Assembly (NCBI GenBank): GCA_965112735.1
Contig: OZ218965.1
Span: 1,612,001-1,676,000, forward strand
Direction of reading: 5' to 3'
Source of the DNA: Phaeosaccion multiseriatum
Lineage: Eukaryota > Ochrophyta, other classes
DNA: 64,000 bases
The notes under the pieces were generated by a model. It was not told where the DNA came from and did no database searches. It was given only the letters and a program-made list of their open reading frames with translations. This document shows positions 39,665 through 51,000 of the stretch, in pieces; position 1 is the stretch's first letter; every line of letters begins with the position of its first letter. The position numbers and the translations under genes are program-made.

Positions 39665-40040
39665 GGCGGGCGCTATCGGGCTCCGATAGCGGATAGCGCG
39701 CCGGCTCGCGCCGGCGATAGCGGATAGCGTATATTCTATCAGGGGTTGAGGATGGGCTCCACACCACGCCACCTATTCGCTGCTGACAATGACGCACGCG
39801 CGAGGGTGCTCCATGGAAGCATCACGCGACGCACACGCACCTGTTGTATTTGTTCTTGTGCTCTCTGTAGCTGTCTGTGTTGGGCTTGTTTTGGTGGCCG
39901 GGAGTAAGCAGACAACCCCGGGGGGGTGAGGCCTCTTTTCGATTGGAGAACCAACCGTGTTGACGACGTGCGTACACGTTGCTTCGGACAGACGCAGGAC
40001 GAGGAGGAGCGAGCTTGGTTCTGGTGGCAACAAGCACCAT
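39665..40040. mobile_element. TIR motif and flank matching element A (element C end)
   Basis: CCGATAGCGGATAGC sub-repeats (39685-39730) lead into TATCAGGGGTTGA at 39737-39749, then sequence homologous (inverted) to 24370-24640 up to about 40035. This is the same terminus as in elements A and B. I found no matching opposite terminus on the VPS33 side. Confidence 0.65.
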
Positions 40041-40044
40041 GGAC

Positions 40045-41203
40045 TTTGAGGTAGTGGCCTAGCTACCGCTCACTCCCAAGTTCTCTGTGATGTAGCGACG
40101 GAGGAATGATAGATGTTGCTAATGTCTAATACCACTCCCTTGATGATGCCCTTTGTCCCCTCCTTTTACACCTGCCTCAATCATGTCCTATACGCTCTTG
40201 CCTTTAGTATCCCCTTTGCCCCCTACACGGCCTCGGGTGACACGAGTGACGAGCACGACACCAGCACCGGTGCAGCCAACCCAGCACTGCCACACCTGTG
40301 GGCATCTGCACAACACGCACACACACGGCCCTGCACCTGACTTTGGGTCTCGATGTAGCGCTAGGCCGTGTGTGTGTGTGATGTACAGATGCCCACAGGT
40401 GTGGCAGTGCTGGGTAGCGGACCGCCCGCCCCCTCGCTGGAGCGCCAGCTACCTTCTCCTTCGGGGAAGCGGCTGAGAGGCGTACTCTCACTCTGTCCGT
40501 GCCATCAAAGACAGCACGTCTCTCCGACAGAGCCGACGCCCAGCCAAGGTCGGGGTGGTGCTCTTCCCCTGACCCATATGCCCTACCACCCCTTGGCCCA
40601 TGCAATGCCTTGGTGCGGCACGTGCTCCACATCCAGCGACTCTGACAAGGGGAAGAAAGTCACGGTACCACAAGAAGATGAGTCCCAAGCATGCATGACT
40701 GCGCCACTTCTCTGCCCTTTGGAGGGGACGGGGGGGGGGGGGGGCACGGCGGAGGGGGGACAGGGCTGAGGCGGGGGGGAAGGGGGGCTCATTCATTCGC
40801 TCCTCGACTGCGGCAGCGCACAGGCGTTCCAATGGAACGCGCGATGAATGACCTGCTGTGCTACCTGGTGTCTGCTCTACGGTACCACCTGGTGTCTTCC
40901 GTGGGTCCTAATGGTGTCTGCTGCTGGTCCTCCGCAACGGTACCACTTGTTGGTCCTACTTACTCCTCTTACCTTGTGGTCGCGCGTCTCGTTGCAGTTG
41001 CACAGCCGGCTCTTGGTTCAACACCGTCACGAGCATCGAACAGCAAGATGACTGTGTTGCCCCACACATCGGCAATGCCACCGCAAGGGGTGAGAAACTT
41101 CGTCCTCTCCTGCTGCTGGCTTGTCTGTTCTGCACGAGACAAGTCGAGCTCGACCTCTGGTTCCGGGCTCGTTTGTCTTGCCCCCCCCCCAAATCACCAA
41201 GCA
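40045..41203 (-). repeat. VPS33 3' flank, parent copy of the repeat family (copy 3)
   Basis: Directly downstream of the VPS33 stop codon. It is homologous to 18917-20092 (same orientation) and 23029-24220 (inverted), and includes the inverted repeat at 40278-40412, C-runs and a GTGTCTGCT/GGTACCA short-repeat zone (40860-40970). The proximal part is presumably VPS33 3' UTR. Confidence 0.85.
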
Positions 41204-41906
41204 TCACCGCATGAGGTTGTTCTCAAAGCCTGGCATGAGACTCTGCGTGTCAGAAGAGAGAGAGAGTAAGCGAGGCAACGCGCAATACAAAGGGTAGAGC
41301 GCAACTTGTCGGCAGCAGGACTTTGGAATCATCATCACGCAGGAGAAGCACTACAGAGAGCGACGGCACCTTGCACGCGCATCACGCGCCCTCACCTCCA
41401 CAACCTTGTCCCCGTTGGTGATCTGCGTGGTCGCCATGACAATCTGGAAGGGAACTGGACCGCCCAGGGAAGGAAGGAAGGAAGGAAGGAAGGTGACGAA
41501 GTAGTTTGGTCAGCCCGCGTGCGTTGCAACAAAAGCAAACTGCATGGAGCCTCCCATCCACTTCTTCCTTGCAGCCGCCAAAGAAGAAGCATCTCATCTC
41601 TGACTGACCTGACCTTCCCCCGCGCAGCGAGTCCAGCACTCTACACTCCACGACTCTCCACTCCTCCTGCCCTACTCACAGTGCTCAGATACAATTCACA
41701 CTCCTCCTGCATTGCTCATACTCACATTCCTTCTGCCTCGACAAGAAGCGCAGCGCCGCAATCTCCATGAAGGTCATGCCTCCGATAAAGTACACGAGCA
41801 TGACCTTCTTCGTTGGCATGCCGACTTGCGACTGCGGGGCGGCGGCGGCACCACCAGCTTCGGCATACTCACGCACTGCGCAGAGCAAGGGAACAAAAGA
41901 AAAGTC

Positions 41907-41947
<41 letters not shown>

Positions 41948-44900
41948 CACATGGTGAGCGCGAGCAGTGGAAACGTCTGTCGGGGCAGAAACAGAACCCC
42001 AAAAGCGCAGAAAGGCACAGGGGCTGTAAAAGGGTGACCAGACCGGCCTAACTACCCTACCTGCTTCCTCCAAGTCTTCCACGGGCTCCAGCGCCGATTG
42101 GTCAAACTCCGTCAACAGGCCGGGCAAGAGCCGGAGGGCTTCTGCCACAGAGGCGTTGCCCCATCCGCCCGCGCGAGCCGCGGCCTGCACCAGACGGACG
42201 GAGAGCGGGCAGTAGCCCGACGATACGTAGCCAATGTCATCGAGGCCAGGGGTGTGCACGTCGACGCTGTCGTTAATGAGGCGCAAGGAGCGACGTAGGG
42301 TGTTCCACGTGCTGCTGCCACTGCCCGAGCGAGAGGAGGTGAGGAGGAGGAGGAGGAGGAGGAGGAGGAGGAGGAGGAGGAGGAGGAGGAGGAGGAGGAG
42401 GAGGAGGAGGAGGAGGAGACATGACAAGGATCAGAGGGGGTAGAGGGCTACTCCCGTGTCGTCTGCCCAAGATAGTCCTCCCTCTGCACTGCTGACAGCC
42501 CCCCTGGAATAGCCCTCTCTCACGCACGCCTTCCCACCCACCTGTCCACCCCCCACGAGGCCTCTCTCTTGTGCAGAAGCCCAATCTTCTCCAAGTTGGT
42601 GAGCGTAAAGAGGTGTTCGTAGCCGTACGTCTGGACGATTTCGCGCTTCAGAGTGTCGTACTTGTTGCTGTGCGTGCGTGCGTGCGTGTGCGAGAGACAG
42701 AGAGATAGAGGGAAGGATTCGGCGGCGGCGGTAGGGATTGAGCAGTTGTCGAGCAACACTCCGAAAGGGGAGGCAGCGCGGGGGGGGAGCTCCATGACCA
42801 GTGCGAGGCTCAAGGAAATACTACTTTTTCTTCTTCCTCCCTCTGGGTAATCATGTAGTACATATTTGGAGCATGCAAGCCCACATCAGCCCGACCCTCC
42901 CTCCCAGCCCACCTGCGTATACCGCCATTTGTGACGCTCTGGAGACAGAGTAGGCGAAGCACTCTCAGCACGGGCTCCTGCGAGTAGAGTAGAGGGCATA
43001 CATACATACGCACGAGTGAAAGGATGAACGAACAACTGTGCAACGCATCATCAATTGACTGAACGAGGCACCATACAACCAACGTACGAGGTCCCTTCTC
43101 CCCCCTCCCGCGAACCCTATTTCGAATACAATGTAGTCTCGTCTTCCTTTCCTCTCCACTACCCAATGCAAGACTGGCGTGCCAAATGCCGACCCTCCCA
43201 AACACTTGCCCTTCCCTCACCTCCTCCTGCCCTACCGTGTATCACCAACTGCCCCTGGTACCTGCATGTTGATGGCCTCCTCCAGCATCTCGTAGTTAAT
43301 GTCTCCCTCCAGCATACTCCGCTCCGTCTGCCAGCGCTGCCGAAAGGCCGGGGAGTCCGTGGTCTTCTTGATAAGCTCGGCAATGTTGATGTGCTGCGTT
43401 GCCGACCTGTAGGCAGTGCGTGCGGTGAGGGGTGGGGGAGAAGTGAGAATGGGGGCTAGTCGAATGAGACGAGGGAGGAAAGAGGAGGGGAGAAGGGCGC
43501 CGGGAGGAAAGGAGGGGAGTGCTGTCTCCGACTACCACTACTACTACTACGACTACTACTGCTGCTACTACTACTACCACTACTACTGCTACGACGACAA
43601 CGACGCCACGACCACCACCACCACCATAACCACTACAACTTTATAGCAACTCTCTGCCTCTCCCTCCCTGCCTCTCCATCTCTCCCAACTCCCTCGCTCC
43701 TCTCTCTCCCCCTCTCTCCTCTCTCTCTCTCTCTCTCCCTCTCTCCTCTCTCTTTCTACTCTCTCTCTCTCTCTCTCTCTCGCCTTACTTGTAGTTCTGC
43801 GTAAGGCCAGGGATGCGCTTTACAAAGTCATGTATCTCCCCGATGGATTGGTCCTTGTTGCTGCGGAAGCTCGAGTACGAAGCTCGAATCTCCTTGGCTT
43901 TTTCCTGTGTGAGACGGGGGCATGCCAGGCAAGAAGGCAGGAGGACGCACACAAACACCGACGGGGAGATAAGACATGACACAACAACACTTCCAACAAA
44001 CTGTTCTCTTGCCTCATGAATGAGTCCCCTCCCCATGATGCCGTGAGGTGAGTGAGAGAGTGAGTGAGTGAGAGAGCGAGTGAGTGAGTGAGTGAGCGAG
44101 TGAGTGAGTGAGTGAGAGAGTGAGTGAGTGAGGGCGTGCTCCGCTCCCTCATACTTTACTCACTCATGCTCCGCTCCCTCATACTCCTCCGCTCGGATTA
44201 CCTGAAGGAAGGGCCCGAGAGCCTCAACGTTGAGATCCCGAATGACGCCAAACAAGGCGTCGTTCGAGTTGAGCGGAATGGCGACCTGCTTCTGCTTCTT
44301 CTTCCCTCCTGCCCCTCCCTGTGCAGCACTGCTGCCCCCCCCCGCTGCCCCACCACCGCCCTCCTTCTTGCCAGCCCCTGCCCCCCCCGGGGACTCCTCC
44401 ACTCCCGCCAAGTCGGGGTCGAGCTTCACAAAGCCGTTGCCAATGCCAATCAGCTCGTCGATCAAACCTGTTGACGGACAAACCAATTGGCATACATACA
44501 AACGCGGGGGGAGGGGCAAGTGGGAATCAATGACATAAGGTGCACACGATGAAGAACGACAAGTGAGGAGGGTCGGTTTCTGCCCTGCCCTACCCTACCC
44601 TGCACACCCTCACCCCCTACTCCGTGAGCCTGTACCGGCCCCTCCCCTCCCCTCCAGAGAGAGAGAGAGAGAGAGAGTATAGCCCTCCGTAGTACTAGTA
44701 CCTTCGTACCTTCGTAGGTGAGCGGCGTGACCAACGCCGAGGCCAGGTCCACCCCCCTGTCGAGCATGACGAGGGTGTCGATGGAAGGCACCCTACAGCT
44801 CTCATCGTCGGGCTGCTGCGGGTCCATCTCCTCGAGAGAGAGACGGAGGAGCTTCTTGAGCACCTGTTTGCTGCTCGAGCCCTTGGCCTGGACAATAGCA

Positions 44901-46894
44901 AAGGAGGGAGGGAGGGAGGGAGGGAGGGAGGGAGGGAGGGAGGGAGGGAGGGAGGGAGGGAGGGAGGGAGGGAGGGAGGGAGGGAGCGAGTGAGGGAGCG
45001 AGGGAGGGAGCGAGGGAAATAACAAGAGTGAGTGAGGGAGGGAGGGAGAAAGTGCTGGCCACATAGTTATACGTAAAGGGGAGGTCGTGGGTGTTGCACA
45101 TACACAAGAGGCCGCCCTGCCGCCCTGCCACACAATACCACGCACGCCAAGTGATGCATTGGGACGGGCTGAGCTGCGGCGAGTGTCTTCTGCTCGCACC
45201 CTGCTGCTGCTCCTCACAGAGGCTCCTCTGCTGTCTTGTACAACACCCCCCTCGCTTCGATCGACCTCTTTCCTTCCTCACTGACTGTCTGACTGACTGA
45301 CTGACTGACCGACTGACTCACTGACTCACTGATTGACATCAACTGACTGACTGAATGACTGACTGACTGACTGACTCACTGACTGACTCACTGATTGACA
45401 TCAGCTGACTGACTGACTGACTCACTGACTGACTTACTGACTGACCGACTGACATCAACTGACTGACTGACTGACTGACTGACTGACTGACTGACTGACT
45501 GACTGACTGACTGACTGATTGACTGACTGACCGACTGACATCAACTGACTGACTCACTGACTGACTCACTGACTCGCTGACTGCACTTGATGTGTGAGCT
45601 ATTTCGTGCTAATTCGCTCACCTTGACGTGTGGGATGGTGCCGAAAATGGCTTGCAGCTTCTGCAGCGACCTGCGGGCAATCGAAGCAAGAGGGGGCGCC
45701 ACATCACCCCGTACCACAGCGTCAATTGATAGAGAGAGGAATAAGAGAGAGAGAAAAGGTAGGGCGGAGGGTCTCTTGCCCCTCTCAATTGATAGAGAGG
45801 AGCAAGAGAGGGGAAAGGTGGGTAGGGCGGAGGGAGCCTCGGGTCCGAGCGAGGCCACCCCTATAGGCAAGCACCAAAGCACCAAAGCACCAAAGCAGTC
45901 CCCACCCCCCCCCCCCCTACCCTTTCCTCACCTGGCTACAGTGGTGAGCGAGCCGTAGTCGGCGTCAAGCAAGCACTCGCGGAAGAGCTGATCCAGCTCC
46001 AGAGACAACACGTCCTAAGGATACACGAGAGGAGGGTGTACAGCAAGGGCACAAGGCCGAGGAGTCCGTCAGTCTGCCAGCTACTGCAGCTAAGGCGGGC
46101 GAGAGGCTGGCCGCCCTCTCTCTCTCTCCGTGCCTCTTGTCTCTGACTCTCTCTCTTTCGTCCTCTGTCTTCTCCCCCCTTACCTCTTCTCTCTGTCTCC
46201 CTCTCTTTCGTCCTCTGTCTTCTCGCCCCTTACCTCTTCTCTCTGTCTCCCTCTCTTTCGTCCTCTGTCTTCTCTCCCCTTACCTCTTCTCTCTGACTCT
46301 CTCTCTCGTCCTCTGTCTTCTCCCCCCTTACCTCTTCTCTCTGTCTCTCTCTCTCCGTGCCTCTTCTCCCTGACTCTCTCTCTCTCTTTCTCTCTCTCTT
46401 TCGTCCTCTGTCTTCTCTCCCCTTACCTCTTCTCTCTCTGTCTCTCTCTTTCGCCCTCTGTCTTCTCTCCCCTTACCTCTTCTCTCTCTCTCTTTCGTCC
46501 CCTGTCTTCTCTCACATTACCTCTTCTCTCTGTCTCTCTCCCCCCTTACCTCTTCTCTCTGACTCTCTCTCCCCCTGCCTCTTCTTATTTTTCCCCTGCC
46601 CCCCCCTGTTCTCCGCCTCTCCCTCCCTCCCTCCCTGCCCCTGTTCTCCCCATTCTCTGTCCCTCCCCCTCTCCCTCCCTCCCTCCCTCCCTCCCCCTCT
46701 CCCCAGATTCTCTGACCCTCTCCCTCTCCTTCCCTCTCTTCCCCCCCCCCTCTCTCTCTACCTCGTCCAACCTTCTCAAAGGGCACGAGGTCCAGCGGAA
46801 AGTCGCCCACATCGATTTTCCTCAGCACATTCTCCTCCTTGAGTATCTGCTGACACACCAGCGTGCGCTGCGGTACAAAGAACACCTGCCGGCA

Positions 46895-46925
<31 letters not shown>

Positions 46926-47476
46926 AGGCCAACAAACAAGCAAAACCCAAATGTCAGGCGCTCTGTTGGGGGGCAGAGGCCATCCATCCCCTTGTTGTTT
47001 ACCTTGTATCGAAAGTCGTAGGCACCCCCTTGCTTGGTCCGGGTGTGTATCTGGTCAGCGATGAACTTCATGTTGGGGATGGTGGGTCGTACCATGTAGA
47101 TGATCTGGTCGGGATCCACAGACGTCCTGAGCAGCAGCAGCAAGGCACGCCAGGCGGGGGTGGGTTTAATTCAGATACAATACATCGTCTCTCTTTCCCG
47201 GACCCACACTCACCCTCCTGCCGCCGCCGAGATGGCAGTCCCCCCAAGGCCGCTGAGCCCGCTCCTGAGCTCTCTAAAGTAAACGACGCCCTTCTCCTTG
47301 AGCAGCCGGCTGCCCTCGGGCACGACATGGTTGAGCAGCCCGCCAATAAAGCTGTCCAGCACCAAGCACTTGCTGCCGGGCAGCCGGTCCAGAAGCGCAT
47401 TCAGCTCAGCCCTCGCATCTTCTCGCAGCAGCTCCAAATTGATCGCCGCGCCATCAAGCGACAGGCCCTGCACCAT
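41204..47476 (-). CDS. VPS33: VPS33, Sec1/Munc18-family tethering subunit (15 exons)
   Basis: VPS33 is the SM protein of the HOPS and CORVET complexes; it templates SNARE assembly at endosomes and the vacuole/lysosome. Exons: 47214-47476, 47003-47126, 46772-46885, 45932-46014, 45622-45670, 44710-44887, 44202-44467, 43789-43904, 43262-43406, 42913-42977, 42542-42667, 42061-42320, 41726-41875, 41396-41454, 41204-41242. The sum is 2037 nt, or 678 residues (human VPS33A has about 596), with all GT-AG phases consistent. Diagnostic matches include LTYEGLIDELIGI, LRLLCLQSVTNGG, KREIVQTYGYEHL, GYCPLSVRL and GGMTFMEIAALRFL; the C-terminus is MATTQITNGDKVVE. The extra length is a Gly/Ala-rich, Lys-rich loop in exon 7 and Ala/Gly linkers. 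An alternative in-frame upstream start region reaches 47536. The start at 47476 best matches homologue length. Confidence 0.95.
42338..42419. repeat. (GGA)n in VPS33 intron 11
   Basis: Reads as (CCT)n on the coding strand, 18-20 bases upstream of the exon 12 acceptor, where it serves as the polypyrimidine tract. Confidence 0.9.
43676..43782. repeat. (CT)n in VPS33 intron 8
   Basis: Purine-rich (GA)n on the coding strand, directly after the exon 8 donor GTAAGG. Confidence 0.9.
44906..45060. repeat. (GGGA)n in VPS33 intron 5
   Basis: Reads as (CCCT)n on the coding strand, immediately upstream of the exon 6 acceptor at 44887/44888. Confidence 0.95.
45275..45590. repeat. (GACT)n array in VPS33 intron 5
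   Basis: About 315 bp of GACT/CTGA repeats with recurrent GACATCAACTGACTGACT blocks at about 90 bp spacing. Confidence 0.95.
46130..46570. repeat. 50 bp C/T-rich minisatellite in VPS33 intron 3
   Basis: CTCTTTCGTCCTCTGTCTTC plus CCCCTTACCTCTTCTCTCTG recurs with a 50 bp period (46201, 46251 and later degenerate copies). Confidence 0.9.
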
Positions 47477-48059
47477 GTTGAAAGAAAAAAAGCACTGAAG
47501 TCGATGTGAAGGCGCCCAATCGCCATCAGGTGCCATCCCTCGTTGGGAGGGGTTATGGATTATGCTAGGGGGGGGCTTTTACAAGGCCGTGTAGCAGGCT
47601 ACGCCCTCCATAATTGCAATGCCATCGTCTCAGGACGAGTAGAAGTACAAAACGAACCTGTTGGAAGCGAAGGAGGTATGGCAATGTCTTCCGGCGGGCA
47701 AGAAGGTGGGTGCGACTCCTGAATGTTCCACACATGTTCCCCAACAACGTGTGCAGTTTCAAAGCGCGCCTTGCCACGCGCTCGGGTGCTTCGTAGGCGT
47801 CTTACGGCAGCACTTACAGCAAAGGAGCAGTAGAGCAAGTAGTAGCAACGAGTAGGCTTGTTCTCTTGTCATTCACACCCTTTTTTTGCTCCCCTATTAC
47901 TTTACTACTATACCAGACACAGAGTTCTCAGGACTCACGCAAGGCGAGGGCTGGGGCGGCGACTCCCCCCCAGTGGCAAGGAATGTGGGCCTGCCGTCCT
48001 TCGGGGGGGGTGGCGACGGCGGCGGCAGAGCGCGGGGGAGGGCCAGGGCCATCGGCTCG
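47477..48059. promoter_or_regulatory. Shared upstream region of VPS33 and the metallopeptidase
   Basis: 583 bp separate the two divergent starts and must hold both promoters and 5' UTRs. I see no clear TATA element. Two blocks of C/G runs (47568-47576 and 48001-48010) and a T-run (47880-47887) are the only notable features. Confidence 0.5.
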
Positions 48060-51000
48060 ATGCCTCGCACAATATTCCACAGGACTCTGGCAACGTTGCG
48101 TCGCCGAGGCTGCCTCAGTGCGACTTTCGCCTTCCTGCTACTGGGACTAGTTGTAGTGGCGCTGCTCTCCGTCCTCACAGACCTGTCCAAGCAGTTGGTG
48201 AAGCTTGAAACGCCGGCAGGGGCGATCGACTTTAACTCGCTGCGGCCGCTTCTCGTGCCGAAGGAGTCCGAGTTCGTGACCGTGTACAGCTTCATAGAAG
48301 ATGCCACCATGGTGAGAGAGAGAGACGCTGATTAGCTTGTACCAGGGGGGCTGTGGCTGTGGCTGTGGCAGAAGCTACCCCCTCCCTATTTGAGCCCCCT
48401 CCTCCTCGTGCCCTTCTCGCGACCTCAGCTCTTCATGGAGTTCAGAGGCTCCTCCATCGGCTTCAGTGGCACCCCCAAGCCCCTCCTCTTCAGCGCCATC
48501 TTCGCGCAAGGATCCTTCGACGAGGACGACCCTGAAGGCACCATTCTGCTGCATTACCCCGCAGAGAACACAGAGTCCAATGTACGTGACAGAGAGAGCA
48601 GTAGGAAACAAACCATGACGACGACAGCGATGATAGCAATGGCGAGCAAGTGCGTGAGATGGAAAGGCGGGGCGTGGGTGGCGTTACAGAAACTCTCCGC
48701 TCTGCAACGACGAAAACCAAATCATCATCAAGCACCAGCAGAAAGCAACTCTCCTGTAACTGTAACTGTAACTGTAACTCAACCCCACCCCACCCCCAAG
48801 GTGTTCCACTTTCAAATAACGGAGGATCTGCGCTCGGTGGACGTGATGCGGGAGGAGATGTACGTTCGCTCGACGGACCCCGAGGATCAGGACACCACAC
48901 GCGGCTCCGCACCGGCCACGTGGGTGGCGTCTCTGCCAGTTGTGAACATGGCCCCCGGGGATGACGAGGACGGCACGGTGAGCGGTGGATAGAGAGCTTG
49001 AGAGCTTGGGGGTGGCTGCTTCGGCCTAAACAGACGACAGATAAGGCTCTCTTTGGTTGCTCGCCTTTTCTGCTCTGCTGCTTCCCCATGATCCGCGTGG
49101 AGCGTCCATCTCTTTCACCACGTACTCCTGGTCTAAGCTCTGAGCTGTCATCATTCTCCTCCTGCTTCCTCCTCCTGCTGTGTCATTGTATCACCAACCC
49201 GCTTAGGAGCTCAAGGTGATTGTCATGGCCAATGCCCTCCTTGAGAACGGGCTGTATGTCACGTCAATCATCCCAGAGGAGGTCATGAACTATCGCATCA
49301 AGCTGAGGTCAGTGGACCACAACACTACGTAACACTACGTACCATACTGTCGCTCCTTACGTACCAGGATGCCTCAGTGACTCACTGCTGTGGCCTTGAG
49401 CTGTGGCCTTTGACTAGTGCTGTCACTCCTTGGTCGTCCTGTCTTCTACCGGCCTCCATGTGTTGTCTTCTTGTCTTGTTTTCCTTCAACCAACCAACCA
49501 ACCAACCACCCAACCAACCAACCTACTAACCAACCAACCCACCAACCAACCAACCTACCACCCAACCAACCTACAACCTAACCAACCTACCAACCACCCA
49601 CCCAACCAACGAGCCAACCAACCAACCACCTACCCAACCAACCAACCAACCAACCAACCAACCAACCTACCTACCTACCTACCCGCCAACCAACCAACCA
49701 ACCGATCAATTAATGTGCCGCTTCTGTTCCACACCCGCCCGGCCCCCTTCTATGCCCTTCTCTCGCCCTCAGTCACACGCGAGCCTACCCTCGCAACGTG
49801 GATTTCACTGTGGAGTACCAACTGCGCCCCTTCGGCACCCTGGACAATGTGCAGCTGGCCCTCGCCTTCAGCGTGGCGGCCTTGCCGGAGGTGCCCATGA
49901 CCCCGAGAGTGGCGGACGAGCGAGTGGGCTTCTTCACCACCACATATAAGGGTACGTATGGGGTGTGTGTGTAGGTGGGTGGTTGTGGGTGGGTGCGTGC
50001 GTGTGCGTGTGCGCGTGTATGTTGGATGGCTTGTTGCTTTGGCTGGCTTTTCGACCCATGTGAAGGAAAGGAATGGGCCGCTGTCTGTCTCTCTCTCTCT
50101 CGTGGGGTTTTTTTGTCTCAAAAGGCTTGTTTCACCCTCTTGTGTCTTTCACTCGCTCCCATCTCACTCACACAACACGACCCCCCCCCCGCTCTCTCTC
50201 TGTCCCCCCTTGCCCTCTCTCCCTCCCTCCCTCCGCTCCCTCCCTCCCCTCCCTCTCTCTCCTTGCCTTCCCCCCCCCTCCCCCCTCCCTCTCTCCCACG
50301 CATACAGACATGGGCGATCACCGCGCTGAAACCGCAGCCACCCGCAAGCGCCGCGAGTCAACCATGGTCGACACCACAGTCAAGGTCATCAACCGCCGAC
50401 GACTGAGCACCGACCCTACCTTGGCCCTCCTCTACCACATCGACCCCTCTGTGCCTCCGACGTGGTGGCCAGCCATGAAGGAGGGCGTGGAGCGGTGGCA
50501 GCCTGCGCTAGAGCAGCTCGGGTATGGAAAGGCCGCCATTCGGGCGGTGTTGCCGTCGGATGATGACTTCCCCATTGATTATGATGCCGGGGACGTGCGT
50601 TACAACTCCATCACTTGGGCCATTGATCTGCAAGAGGTACGTGTGTGCTTGCAGATTGAGCGTTCGTCTATACGTGCGTGCGTGCGTGCGTGCGTGCGTG
50701 CGGAGGGAGTGGGTTTGCGCTTCGTATCGTACAAGAACGAGCTGCGGAAGCGGTGTGACTGAAGCATCAACTCACCACCACTCCACTGCTTTGAGTGTCT
50801 AGCTCAGCCCCCATCCCTTTGCTTGTTTGTTCGGGCGGGCCCTCCTCCAGACCTTCGCCCTGGGCCCCTCGACCGTCGATCCTCGGACAGGAGAGATTCT
50901 TCGAGGCGCGATTGTCTTCACCAGCGGGTGGGTCAAGTCCTATCTGCAGGGCTTTGACCACTACGATACGACAACGGTGGACCCTCGGGGGACGGGGAGG

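Noticed and set aside
47858-48059. An N-terminal extension of the metallopeptidase upstream of 48060
   Set aside because: The frame is open but has no ATG, and the ATG at 48060 gives a normal basic start before the membrane helix.
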